From contig ML677335.1 of the NCBI GenBank assembly GCA_007922305.1, positions 21,697,933 to 21,761,932 of the forward strand: a DNA stretch of 64,000 bases, written 5' to 3'. The notes below the pieces were generated by a model. It was given only the letters and a program-made list of their open reading frames with translations. It had not been told where the DNA came from and did not search any database. Of this stretch, positions 1 to 29,100 are shown piece after piece; the first letter of the stretch is position 1; each line of letters begins with the position of its first letter. This stretch comes from Dermatemys mawii. Its lineage: Eukaryota > Chordata > Testudines > Dermatemydidae. The position numbers were made by a program, and so were the translations under genes.

Positions 1-17244
<17,244 letters not shown>

Positions 17245-18339
17245 CCCACTCAACCAAGTAAAAGTTGCACCTGAACAAAAACTCCCTGTAACTGCCTGCT
17301 CCCACTCCTCCTGGCCTCACTGTCCTCCTCTCTGACTGCCTCTCCTAATGGTTTGTGTGTTTTAACGCCAAGCTCCGGGAAGTGTGGTGGCGCTAGCACT
17401 ATTGGAGGGTTTATCAGAGGAAGAGGCTGAGGGGATGCTGGGCACAACTTCAGCCTTGACCTGCACACAGCAGCACTGCCCTTTACTGACCAATCTTGTT
17501 TTTAAACTTATCCCATATTGTTTTCTTGCAGTGACACCTCCAGTATCTTATCTGAAGTGGAATTCTAATGGAGGAGACACCCAGACATCCTGGAAGGCTG
17601 GAAGAGAAGGGCACATTGGTGCTAGCTGTTATCTCAGCTCCTTCCACAAGTCATATGACTTCATGGTGCTCATTACGTTCCCTTCAGTTAATCCCAGACA
17701 ACTGGAAAGTTTTAACTGGAGGAGGCAATGGAAGAAAGGATGAAAACTAAATCTCTCCTGCCGAGACTGACCAGGATGGAGCACTGCTCTAATGGAAACA
17801 TCAGAGCGAACAGAGGTGTCCCACAGTGGACACTTCCCACTAGAGAGCAAATATCTTGATCAGCTGTGTCATGAGTTTTGTACAGAGTCCGCTCAGTGCA
17901 CAAAAACATGCTACTTACAGTAAGTACTGCAGGCTGGAGACATGCTGCTTCAACTACACAGCAAATGGGGTGGCGGGAGGCGAACACCCATTGACTAAAC
18001 AGGAAAGGGGTGGGGGAATCCAGTTAACCCCTTGAAGACCACTTTACTACCTGAAGGTACGATCAGCAGATTGTTAGTGTATACACTTGCCTTTGACCCT
18101 CTTTTTATACTGAATGTACTTCAGCAAAAATAATTTTATTTTGCAATGCGCCTTTTTAACCTGTTAGTCAGTGGCTGAAGCCAAGCTGGTGTCTGTGAAA
18201 GTCATGACCATGTGGTCTGCAGTTTGTGAGACACAAATGTGGTAGCCTCCAGCGCAGCACCCAAAAGTCAGCTCCTTGCTACACTCACCAGAGAAGCTGA
18301 CGACTTAGTGAGCAGAAAGGGGAACAATCTCTCATTCCT

Positions 18340-18930
18340 TTACCAGCCATAGCCTGGCAAGCCAGGGTAGCGAGTGTGCAGTTCTCCCCCAGCTTCCTCC
18401 ATGGGGAACTCAGACTCCCACGAAACACAGGTGGCACCCTCAGCCCTTAGGTGGACTCACCCAGAATCACTCAGTCCCCCTCTGTCCTGCCACCAGCCCG
18501 CAGAACCAGCCCAAATCCTCCAGCAGCCACCCAGACAAGGCCTGGCCTGGCAGGCCGGGCTATAGTTCTTGCTGAAGGGGAGGGATTAACACTCTAAGTA
18601 GCTGATTTTAAACACCTGTGGGCCCTTTGTGCCATGTGCTTTGCAGCTGCCTGCTCCCCTCCCAGATGCACGGCAGGACTTCCTCACCCACTGAGGGGCC
18701 CCAGTTCCCCTCGCAATGCTCAGAGCCAGGGAGCCTGGCACAGCTCCACCCCATTCAGAGTCCCAGGTCGAACTGACCAACACTGGTGTGTAACAGGAGC
18801 CTCCCCATTTTGTTCTAACCAGTTCCAACTGGCTCATGCCAGAGCCTCTTAAAGGCACAGTTTTCCCCAACTCCAAGACTAGGTGAGAGCACGTATCTTA
18901 CCCCAGAGTCCCTGTGGCAGACTCTGTGCT
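18340..18930. repeat. GC-rich unclassified stretch, possible LTR-type repeat
   Basis: Composition rises sharply compared with the flanks (runs such as ccagcccgcagaaccagccc and gaggggccccagttcccctc). No inverted ends or target duplication recognised. It could be an old LTR, a repeat interior or part of an OIT3 upstream GC-rich region. Low confidence. Confidence 0.25.
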
Positions 18931-19330
18931 AGTACAGGGGTGAATTTGACATCCTGAAACTACAGGTTGAAATCCCAGCAGGGGTGATTCAGCTGTTCAT
19001 CCTTCTGAAATTTACATAATTTGAATTCAGCAGAGTTTGTAGGAGAAGGCAGATTTCAGGGAAAACCTGGTATTTAGTACCTCACTTCTCTACAGATATT
19101 CAAGACCCTATACATGTTGTATAAAAAACCCTTTCGCTTTTTCTCTTTGGGTAAAAATTGCCCTTACCAGTGATATATTTCCGTATATTGCTTTCGTGAC
19201 TGCTCACATCCGCCCCAGCAGTGGCTGTATTTAAGGGGTGAAGCAACTTCCATATTTATATAAACACTTCTGAGATTTGTTGGGATGAAAGTTGCTATAT
19301 TAATACCTGCTACAGCCCCCACCCATAAAA

Positions 19331-20098
19331 TAGGGTTGCTAACTTTCTACTCACACAAAACCAAACACACTTGCCCTAACTCCTGCCCCATCCCTTCTCC
19401 AAGGTCCCGGCCCCTGCTCACTTCATCTCCCTTCCCCACTTTGCTCGCTCATTTTCACTGGCTGGCTCAGGGCACTGGGGTGCAGGAGGAGGTGAGGACT
19501 CCAGCTGGGGGTGCAGGCTCCAGGGTGGAGCCAGAAATGAGTTCAGGGTTTGGGAGGGGGCTCCATGCTGAAGCAGTGGGTTGAGATGCAAGAAGGGGTG
19601 AAGCTGGGGGTGCAGACTCTGAGGTGTGGCTTGGGATGAGGGGTTTGGGGTGCAGGAGGGTGCTCTGGGCTGGGATTGAGGGTTTCAGAGGACAGGAGGG
19701 GGATCAGGGCTGAGGCAAGGGTGAGGGAAGGGGTGCAGGCTCTGGGAAGCACTTACCTCAAACAGCTCTCAGAAGCAGCGGCATGTCACCCCTCCGCATC
19801 CTACGCAAAGGCACAGCCAGGTGGCTCTGAAAGCTGCTCCATCTGCAGGCACCACACCCACAGTTCCCATTGATTGTGGTTCCCTGGCCAATGGGAAATG
19901 CAGAGCTGGTGCTTGGGGCAAGGGCAGCATGAGGCTCCCACTATACATAGGAGCTGGAGGGAGGACATGCTCCTACTTCCGGGAGCTGCGTAGAGCCACA
20001 GGAAGCAGGGAGCCTGCCTTACCCCCGCTGTGCCGCTGCTGCCATGGTCCCTTTTCGCTTGGGCTTTCCGGTCAAAAAACAGACTCCTGGCAACCCTA
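19331..20098. mobile_element. hAT-type non-autonomous element, 768 bp (family B)
   Basis: The ends are TAGGGTTGCTAAC and TGGCAACCCTA. Flanked by a perfect 8-bp target duplication CCATAAAA (19323-19330 and 20099-20106). The middle (about 19480-19745) is an array-like G-rich stretch with repeated phrases such as ggggtgcagg and gctctggg. Open frames inside are artefacts of composition. It lies about 2.1 kb upstream of the OIT3 start codon. Confidence 0.92.
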
Positions 20099-22337
20099 CC
20101 ATAAAAAAGGTAAAACTTTTAGTCCATGTTGTAGTGCATCAGTGTGACAAGTAGGGGGAAGGGTGGACATGACTCCTGAGGCTAAGCTACTCGGTCCTGG
20201 AAACCTGGAGCTGTAACCTGAGATGGAGGGGGAGGGGAGTTGACACCTTGGGGCTGGCAAGGGAACAAAGGGCAGGCAGACGTTGGAGTTTTTTGAAAAG
20301 GGGCTAGACGCTGGCTGGGGAAGCAGGTGGGGAGCCCGGATTTGGGGTCTCATCTCCCTGCCCCCCCAGAAGGGCCGGGCCAAGGGGGCCTGTTTGTACT
20401 GACAGCTCTAAGTTGGATTGCGTGCCTGGCATCTCAAATAAACCTTCTGATCTACTGGCTGGCTAAGAATCACTGTGAATCCCAGGAAGTGGGGGGTGTG
20501 GGAATGGGACTTCCCCACCCTCCATGACAATCAGTTCTTGCAAGAGCAGAAGAAAAACTAAAATTCACCATGCAAAGTCAGGGAGCACAGACTCGAGAGA
20601 TGATCATTTTCATTACCAGAAGAGAAACTAATTGAAGGGAGAATATTGCAGCAAGTCAATACTATTACAGTTTGCCATTTTAATTCAGATGCTGATTTAT
20701 ACTTAAAGGGTAAATAAAACTGACAAGTTTGAACTGAAATTCCTATTTGTGTTACAAGTGTGTATATATATTTATTTCTCTGTATACAATTTCATTGCCT
20801 TCTGCAGCTCTTTTTGTGTACCAGATGTATTAATTTTGACAGTAGCACTGTGGAGGCTGGGAGTGACTGATGACTATTAGCACAGAGAAAACAATAGCAT
20901 CTCACTCACATTCATTCAACTCCAAAGACTAAAAGGGAACAGATACAGCCCCACAATGATCTGTCAGGGAACCCAAGAGAGTGGAGATCCCAGCCTTTTG
21001 GATGACAAAACTATACCAAACCCCTGACCTCTCCCCTCCTCTCTATTCCCCGGATTCCGTTTAAAGCTTTAAAGATGCAATGTGCTGCATTTGATCCAAA
21101 TCTACCTTCAAATTTCTTCTGAATATGCAGTAAAGATAAGGAGCTCATGCAAGTTGAAAGAAAGCCACCATCTGTATAGAGCTCTTCTATCAGAATGCTC
21201 ATACCTGCCACCCACTTCCTCTCTCCCGCAGCCTGGTGCAAATGTAATCATGAATAAGCTAGAATTGTGACCCCTCCAGGCAGGGAAGGTTTAAGTCCAA
21301 ACTAGGCTTGCCTGGAGCTGTTGGTATATGGAAGCTGCAATTCAGGGGAGGCAAGTGAAAGGCACACCAATACCCTTATTGACATGGGGGTTTGGAGCTT
21401 GCTTAGGCATCCATCCAATAGTGATGAGCTGTAAAGTCCTATGAAGGCACTTCCATAAGATGGTATCTAATCAAAGCCTATCAGTCCTATTGTCAGCGCA
21501 GAGGGTGTGCTGTTAAGTGGTGAGATATTTCCTGCTGAATACCAGTTTATGACAGTTCAGGGCAGAGGAAATGGCTGAGCCATTTAAAGTGTATCCAGTT
21601 ATATTATTTTGCAGGTGCCCGCCAGCCCTTCCAAGTCAAGATGCAATGTGTTTGATTTACGAACCTTATACAGACAGCTCAGCCTCCTCCTCTATTTAGT
21701 CAGATTGGAAAGGATCATGCAGCTTATCTACACAGGGGCATCCATTCATTGCACCATTTCGCTATTTGCCACGGTTGACTTTAGGTAACTTTGCCACAAT
21801 CAGCCTTGTAACACATGAAAGTTAGATGGAAACACTACACCAGTGGCTGTTTGAGCTAATGAAATCTTTCACTGCAGAAGTGATCCTGGCAGGCCTGAGA
21901 GCCCCTAGCTGGCAGAAGGTGGAAGAAAAAGCAGATCAGCACTTCCTGATGCTGGGAAGTCATTGAAAGCCTGACACATGCGGTAAGATCCTCATCCGCA
22001 GTTAACTGGAGGATGTGTGCTCCAGATAAGCCTGGACATGGTGCCAAGATTAATTGAGAGTGTGTCAAGGACTTCTACTTAGATAGCTCTTATTTTTGTA
22101 AACAAGCTGTCCCAGGACAGAGCGCTCATGCTCCACCTAGACTGAATTCACAAGATTTTAACAGCCATTTGTTTGGCGCTACTATGAAACAAACCACACA
22201 CGTGTGAAGAAAAAGTAATCGAGATTTAAGATTAAAAATAAAGTGTTGAGGAGGCAGTGGAGTCAGCTCTGCATTTAGGATGAGGGGTGGTATTACATTC
22301 CTCATTTGGCAAATATTCTATTATAAATTCAATTATA

Positions 22338-22540
22338 CTATTTAGCACCTACACAGTATTCATCCATAGAGACCAAAACACTTTACAAGGTAAAATAAGC
22401 ATTATCCCCAATTTACACATGGGGAAATTGAGGCACAGAGAACTTGAACTTGCCCAAGATCACAAAGCTAGGCAAGGGCAAAACTGGGACTAGTACCTAC
22501 TCCTATTTCAGTATCCTGACACTTGCATAATACTCTAGAT
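22338..22540 (+). repeat. MIR-like SINE (ancient amniote repeat)
   Basis: Contains the well-known phrases attatccccaatttacacat, ggggaaattgaggcacagag and ttgcccaagatcacaaagct followed by a degenerate 3' part. This is the MIR/CORE-SINE consensus with moderate divergence, consistent with a very old insertion. Confidence 0.7.
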
Positions 22541-24225
22541 TTGGAAACCAAAATTTGGCACCCTTCTTGGTACATCAAAGAATATTCTGGTTTGGCCGTC
22601 TACACTTAAGGATCTAAAACAAGGATGTCAGTGTGAGATCAGGAATGCTTATTTAGGGTGAACTGGCTAGAGTTTCCAGGATTCAGCATCAACATTGTTG
22701 TATTGGAAATACTCACCATTGGTCTTTCTTTTTAAAAAAAGAATTAAGTTTTTACCTTGCTCAAGAGCAAAATTTAATAAGACAACCACTGGCACACACA
22801 GTATAACCACAAATATAGCAAGGCTTTTAACTCAAACAAAAATATAAAGAGTTAAATAAGCTGATCCAATAGCTCAGTTAGAGGAAATCTAGCTGCTTTA
22901 CTTGATGGGGTGTGGTACAAGATATCCTGGGCCAATAACAGCTTCAGGATCTCTTACCAGCCTAGGGCAGTTCTGCATATTACAGAAGAGACACTGGAGT
23001 TTGTATTTTTAGAGAAGTGTGAGAACTGCAAAGGATGACCAACAGTTGGTCTATGGAACAACATCGTTGCTATCTATAAGGAGAGGGGAAAGGTTAGAGG
23101 CAATTGTGGATGGACAGCCCTCTAGGTTAGGGTCTCTCAGGGCAAGGCAGAACTTGAATACCAGCTCCTTTTTCTAGGAAAGGGGTATAATACTCCACTC
23201 CCTAAAAACACACTTTTAGAAAGAACAGTCACATATCTTGGAAGTGATAAGCACAGAACTTTTTGTCTCAGCAAATGAGAATTGAACTTGGGAGACAAAG
23301 GAGCAGATGAACTAAGGCAACAGGTCCCATAATTACAGCTGCTTCCATCTTGCCGGTGACAGATTACATTGGAGCTGGTGAATGCAGTGTTGCATTAAGC
23401 AATGTTCCCTATGCTTAAATTGGTGACAACTAGAAATTTCATTACCATCTGTTTGGCTTTTAAACAGAAGAGAAATTATATGCAAAAGAGTGGCAGGAGC
23501 TCTGAGTTTTTTGGAACTTCTCAGACTGTAACATGGTAACAGTATCCTCCTCCATGTGTCAATCAGATGTTAATTCTGGTGGGACTAATGGGGAGAATTA
23601 ATCAATCAGATAAGGACAACTTGCAGGGAACTGAGACAGGACACAAGAACAGACAACCAGCCCAGTAGAAATTGTAACCAGGACAAATGAAATACTCAGC
23701 TAATTATGATCTTAAAAAGCAGCCACGAATACCAGGTAAGAGTTTGACACAAACAGACTGCAACACAACCACTAAAGTCTTAAAAGATGTTACATCTCAG
23801 AATGCCTAAATCTAATGTAGAGCCTTTAAAATAAAAAATGCTGGGCTAGCTTGAAGTCTAAGAATGCAGGTTGCTGCATTCCAGATGAACTGCACTCTGG
23901 ATATATGGTTATGCTGGACTTCCCGCTTGCCAAGACGTCTCCTGATTTCCTGAACCTCTACGGTGACGTATATAACAAAGGTGGTAACATTAGCACGAAG
24001 CTTTTACAGAAGCACTGTTGATGGATTTCATGTGTGACATAAGATGGTAAGAGCTCCATCTGAGTCTGAACAGGAAGGTTGGTGCCTGCATCAAAATGGC
24101 CTCAAATGAGATAAGGTCAGGGAAATGCAGTTTGAATGAAAAGAAATAAGGGGAAATTAGGAGTTCAGCTGCAGTTTGAGGGACACTCCACCCTGAACTG
24201 GGGAAAATAAAGTTTTTAAAGAACA

Positions 24226-26023
24226 TGAGTTCAAAAACTGAATAGTTATTTATTGTTCCAGAAGTACATTGCTTTATACATATTTCATAAATGATACAGC
24301 ATTTTACACATGTTCAGTATTTTTTTTTTTTTTAAGTAAGGATTTTTCTCCATGCCCCTCCCTCATCCCAAACACACAGCAAGGTTTCAGCTACAAGACT
24401 GTGTTCAGTTTCTTTCCCTTTAAAACTCACCACACAAACAGGATAAAACAGGTAAAAAATAACCCACATAACGTAATTAAAACAAAAAGACAGGGAAAAT
24501 GTGGGGAGAAAAAAATAGAAACATGCATCCATTCGGTCCAGCATGCCACCGAGTGAGGAGAGGCAGCAACAATCCCATCTGTTTTTCCATATCTGCAAGG
24601 CACCTGGCATCTTAATATTGGTTTGGTTTTTTTGTTTTTTTAAACATGGTTCTCCAAAAACTGGAGCCTCTCGTCAAGACACAGTGAGAAGAATGAACGA
24701 ACTGTCAAGAGAAACCCCCATATTTTTGTGTATTATGTATGCAGCCCTATTCCCACCTCCATCCTGTTTCCACAATATTTATCAACAGGATAAGGGATCC
24801 ATTTTGAATGCAGTGATCTGCTTTCAAATCAACTAGTTTCAGGCAAGGTGGAGAGCAATGTGTCGATTTTCCAATCCAAATGTATTTTTTAAAATAAGAA
24901 TGGGGAATGCAATTAGCCACCTCTAAGAAATCCTAACCCTTGGGCATCAGAGTTCATTGAAAGCTAGCTAAATAATGGAGTGGGCTGGCAAACGGAAGTG
25001 GAATTCTGTATCTTTTGCTACAGGAACTTTGGCCTTCGACAAAGCCTGCAGATATAGCAAATAAGATGATTTATCCCATTACATAAGCAGTTGAACTTCA
25101 TCACATTTAATTATTCCCATTCTGAAACTGCTTGGTTAAGTAAGAGTCATGATTCTGAGTCAATTTCCTAATCCTTGAAACCTTCACGGTTTGGTCATCC
25201 AGGTGGCTCCCAGATTTGGGGTGGGAAAGACAAAAATCTTCCTCCCTTAAGACTGAGTATAAAAACTCATGCAATGTTGCCATTATTTCTAGAAGTGGCT
25301 CTAGAGCACTGGGACACTTCACAGTTGAAGAAGGTATTAAGGAATAATCCAAAGTGTCCATTATCAAACATTTAGAACAAAGGTAGTTCCATTTCTGAGT
25401 TGGATAAAACTCATCAGTGTAACAAACAAGTAATGGAAGAAGTCAGTGAAGGGAATGGGGGTGGGCAGGGGAAACTCATGATTTTCAGTAGAAAGCAGTC
25501 TTGCAGTAACTTTACAAACAAGATACTAGTTCTGACCAGGACTGTGTGTTAATGGTGATGGAACTCATTGTCTGATCACCAACCACAGCTCAAGATGGCT
25601 TGGTTTTTTTGGTGTGTTACTGGAGTGTCTCAAAAATGAAAAAAGGAAAATTTAAAAGAGCTCAGCAGGCTGCTGGTGCATTATTGAGAGGCAGACCCTG
25701 CAAAGCTGGAAGAAGACAGCCCTCCAGCATTACATTCACATTATGAAAACCCCCAATCTTGTATTTGTACACCATTTTCATCCAGACACAAATGCTTGCA
25801 TGTGACAATATTTGCTAAGCCCTTTTTGAGGCTAACATTCCACAATGCCCGATCTTCAGATTTAAGAGATATTTTCCCCCACAGTCCTTTTTTGTTTTAA
25901 ATTAAAGGTAAAAACCCTCCACCCCCACACTACCTCCCAGCTTCCACCTGCAATGCTTTAATTAAAAAGGCAAGAGCTATGAACAGGTTCTCTTTTTGCT
26001 GGGAGTCAGACATTCTTTGCTGA
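24226..26023 (-). other. MCU: MCU 3' UTR (inferred)
   Basis: Sequence between the stop codon and the first good poly(A) signal on this strand, about 1.8 kb, a plausible length for the MCU 3' UTR. It contains homopolymer tracts (a T run on the plus strand near 24320-24334 and another near 24630) and no recognisable mobile element. The lower boundary is placed about 20 nt past the signal and is an estimate; shorter transcripts from upstream sites are possible. Confidence 0.6.
24249..24254 (-). promoter_or_regulatory. MCU: MCU poly(A) signal AATAAA
   Basis: The plus strand reads tttatt, which is AATAAA on the coding strand, in the context GGAACAATAAATAAC. It is the first canonical signal I noticed after the MCU stop. 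Cleavage would be expected about 15-25 nt further on, near 24225-24235. Confidence 0.6.
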
Positions 26024-26101
26024 TCAGTCTTTATCATCGATTTGCTGGACAGGCAGGTGAACTTGCAGTGGATCTCGAAGTCTCTTAAGATCCAATTCTG
26101 C
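26024..26101 (-). CDS. MCU: MCU exon 8: C-terminus and stop
   Basis: The coding part is 78 nt, with acceptor AG at 26103-26102 (ACTTTTAG). It encodes [25 protein letters not shown], then TGA at 26026-26024. The human C-terminus reads ...LPLRQIGEKD, so the length is the same and only the last ten residues vary. The exon continues as the 3' UTR. Confidence 0.95.
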   Translation of the reverse strand, partial: AELDLKRLRDPLQVHLPVQQIDDKD

Positions 26102-29100
26102 CTAAAAGTAAAGAAAGTATAAAGAACAGGTTTCTTAAACAACTTCACCAGTGCCTGCCCTCCAACCCCCAGCTGCCATATCCAAACAGAAAGTCTTAAA
26201 GTCACAGTTTGAGCATCAGCAACAGCTATTCTGATCATGATAGTCACTTACTGAAGGCTTTCTGCATCTAGAACACTATTCATCTGTTTTAGTATTCAAT
26301 CATTACAAAATTATGTTAACAAAATCCATTGAGACAGACTAGTGTCTTAAAAAAACAACAAAAGAAAAACAATGGGTGCCTACTATACAGGGCTTTTGAT
26401 GATTAAGACACACCCAGGGAGACATGAACTGAGTGGATGAAAAGTCTTCAGCCCTTGGTAGGTCCATAGTGTGTAGGTGGACAGAAGCAGAAAAAGGAGG
26501 AAATCTAGACTCAGACCTTCTGAGGCATTCAAACACCTCTAAAAAGATGCAAGATTTGTCAATAGTTTCTTAGAAGCCCTTACATATACATAGCTCCTTT
26601 TTCAGACTCCATCTTTGAACAGCAGTTGAAACCTATTTGCAAAATACTAAATGCAACTAATGGTTTATTGATGACTATGACAAGAAAGTAGACTGTAAAC
26701 TCAGATTAAGACAGACTATCATTCTACTTTCACTTGAAGAACACTCATCAATGATGTTTAAAAATACAAGTGGGAGGTGAGTTCTTTCGTTTTTATGCCA
26801 GCAAAACTTTGAATTACCTGAGCAATTGCATCCTTGAGTTGATTGTATTTCTCTAGGTCAAAACGTGTCTTTTTGGCTCCTTTATGGAAAAACAACAAGT
26901 ACTGTCTGTCTCTGGCATCTGGGTAAACATATTCCTGCAGAGAGAGAGAGAGAGAGAGGAGGAGAGGGATGGGAAGGGGAGCCAGGGGGTGAGAGGCAGA
27001 AATAATTAAAACTTCTAAACATAGGCTGCTACTAGCTCAGCATATATTAAATGTGCTTTTTGGGGAGGTGGGGCTGAATTGTTACTGGTGACTGAAGGGT
27101 GGGTTTGCTTGCTAATTGCAAGCAGCCACTCCACTTCTCCAACACTTACCTATCTCTGAACCTATCTCAGTAGCCCCTCTCATGCTCTAAATTTGGGACT
27201 TTCGAGAAGGGAGAGTTAAGTGTGCCAAACAATCCAACTGTGGGGTTCTTCTGGGATGCTGGCTTATGCACATGTGATGGGGTGTGCTCCCCCACACTGG
27301 CCATACAAGAGCTGAATTAGGCCCAGATGGGCCCAATCAACTAATTAGGCTGCAAAGGGGAGCTTTAGGCTAGAGACAGGTAATTACAGAGAAGCTCATC
27401 AGCTCCACTGCCTAGGTCCTAGCCTGTTTGGAGGTGGCGGTCACCAGAAAAGTTACTATATTATACAGAAACTGGAGCGATGTATTGTCTGTCTATATTC
27501 CACTTTTGGGGTGCATGTGCCCTATGTGCTGAGATTGGAGTCTTTTGGTCAGTAGTGTCTGCTGGGGCTTCATCTGTGCCATACACGTCCTTAGGCTTCT
27601 GTACTGAGAGCACAGTGTGGAGTGGATGCAACTGCCACGAAGTTCTTTCACCACTGCAGAATCCAGATGGTAAGGACTTCTGGGAAGTGACAGGGAAGAA
27701 GGGTGGGTTGTGGAATATATAAAACCCCTCCGCAAGGTAAGTAACTTTTCTTCAAGTGCTTGTCCATATGTATTCTGCTCTTGGTGAGTCACAAGCAGTG
27801 TTCTGATGTGAAAGCAGTGGGTACTTGGAGCCTACTTAAATAAAAATTCTGGACAAGCTCTGCTAAAAGATGTATGGAAATCTGAGGCATTGGAGAATTA
27901 GCGTACATCAATCCTAAGAACCACAGAATCAGAAATTCATCCAATAGGATCCTAACCCTAAATCCCTTCTGTAACAGAAGTTGAAATGCTTGTTACATAA
28001 GAATGACGATCCTGGGTCAGATGAAAGGTACATCTAGCCCAGTAGCCTGTCTTCCAACAGTGGCCAATGACACTTATCTTCAGACATCCTCAATATGGAG
28101 GTGGGTTATCACTTGGACAGTCAGTCTTTAACTCAATGGTAGAAAGGTAGCACAGGTTTGTGAACTGTGCTAACTATAAATGTACATATAACTATAGATG
28201 TTGAGTGAGTCGCCCAGACTTGTGCCTGATAGTCCAGGTGCACTCATCTGTCACTAAGGTCTTGGATGGGAGGGGATTGGATGGGGAAAAGCTACTCTCC
28301 TGCACAGCGGCGTTCAGGTCTTTCTACTGCTCTACTGGTGTAAGAACATCCTGAGGGATGATAAGGGCATATTTATGTGATGTTTGTTTGGCACATACTA
28401 AATTCCACCAGCCCTGCATGCAACCAAGATAGAGTTTCAGCATGCCAGACAACAAGGTATCGGACAACATGTATCAGATATAGACACGTCTTTATGGCGG
28501 TATAAAGATGCTCCTGATGATGACTGAGGCTGGACATGGTGTCAAACCTGTCTTGAGGCACATGAGCTCTTGATGTCAGTCTAGTACTGCCCTTATGAAT
28601 TCTACCCTGCGTAGGTGTTAACAGGCACCTTTTTCTTGATTTTTAGACAGAGGGCAATAAAACTTTGACTAGAACAAATTGATCTTTCCAAGTCTATGAT
28701 ATGTTTGATGGGGTCCATGAGAGCTTTGTTAATGGGAAATGCCACATGCTCACGTATAGGGGAATGAATTCCACAAAGTTTGAGAGGATTCTTATACCTC
28801 AAGAGAACTGGCTGTTCTCTGTGCAGGTCTTGAAAGCTTTTGTAACCTTCTGGGTGAGACTGTGCAGCTGGGACTACTATCTCATGTGGGAAGGAGGACA
28901 AAATACTCACGACTATTGCCCAACCCTCAGTTTGAAGGTGTTCCTCTTTGGAAAATTACTCCTGGGTCACAGGTTCATGTACTGAAAGCTGAAACACCCT
29001 AGACTCCTCACATGGAGGAGGCTCTCATCCTAGGAGGTAGTGCAGAGGTGTGATGACCTGGGCAGTGAAGACTTCATAAGTTCAAATAGGGCCACATAGG

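Larger units (their letters stand above)
17245..24225. other. MCU-OIT3 intergenic region
   Basis: About 7 kb containing the OIT3 5' UTR and promoter (undefined; a CCAAT on the coding strand near 17400-17404 and a TTAAAA near 17362 are weak candidates). It also holds a GC-rich unclassified stretch about 18340-18930, the hAT element 19331-20098, a (CA-poor) AT-rich middle and a MIR-like SINE at 22338-22540. I found no additional gene. Confidence 0.6.

Noticed and set aside
17384..17743. 119-codon plus-strand frame upstream of OIT3
   Set aside because: Antisense to the OIT3 upstream region, no domain or similarity recognised; overlapping frames on the other strand are equally long.
24269..24836. 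Several 90-100 codon frames near the MCU 3' end
   Set aside because: Fall in the inferred MCU 3' UTR, with low-complexity Phe/Lys stretches from homopolymer tracts.
28701..28985. 94-codon frame in the MCU intron 6 retroelement
   Set aside because: I looked for reverse transcriptase, RNase H or recombinase motifs in both strands around it and saw none; neighbouring frames are broken.
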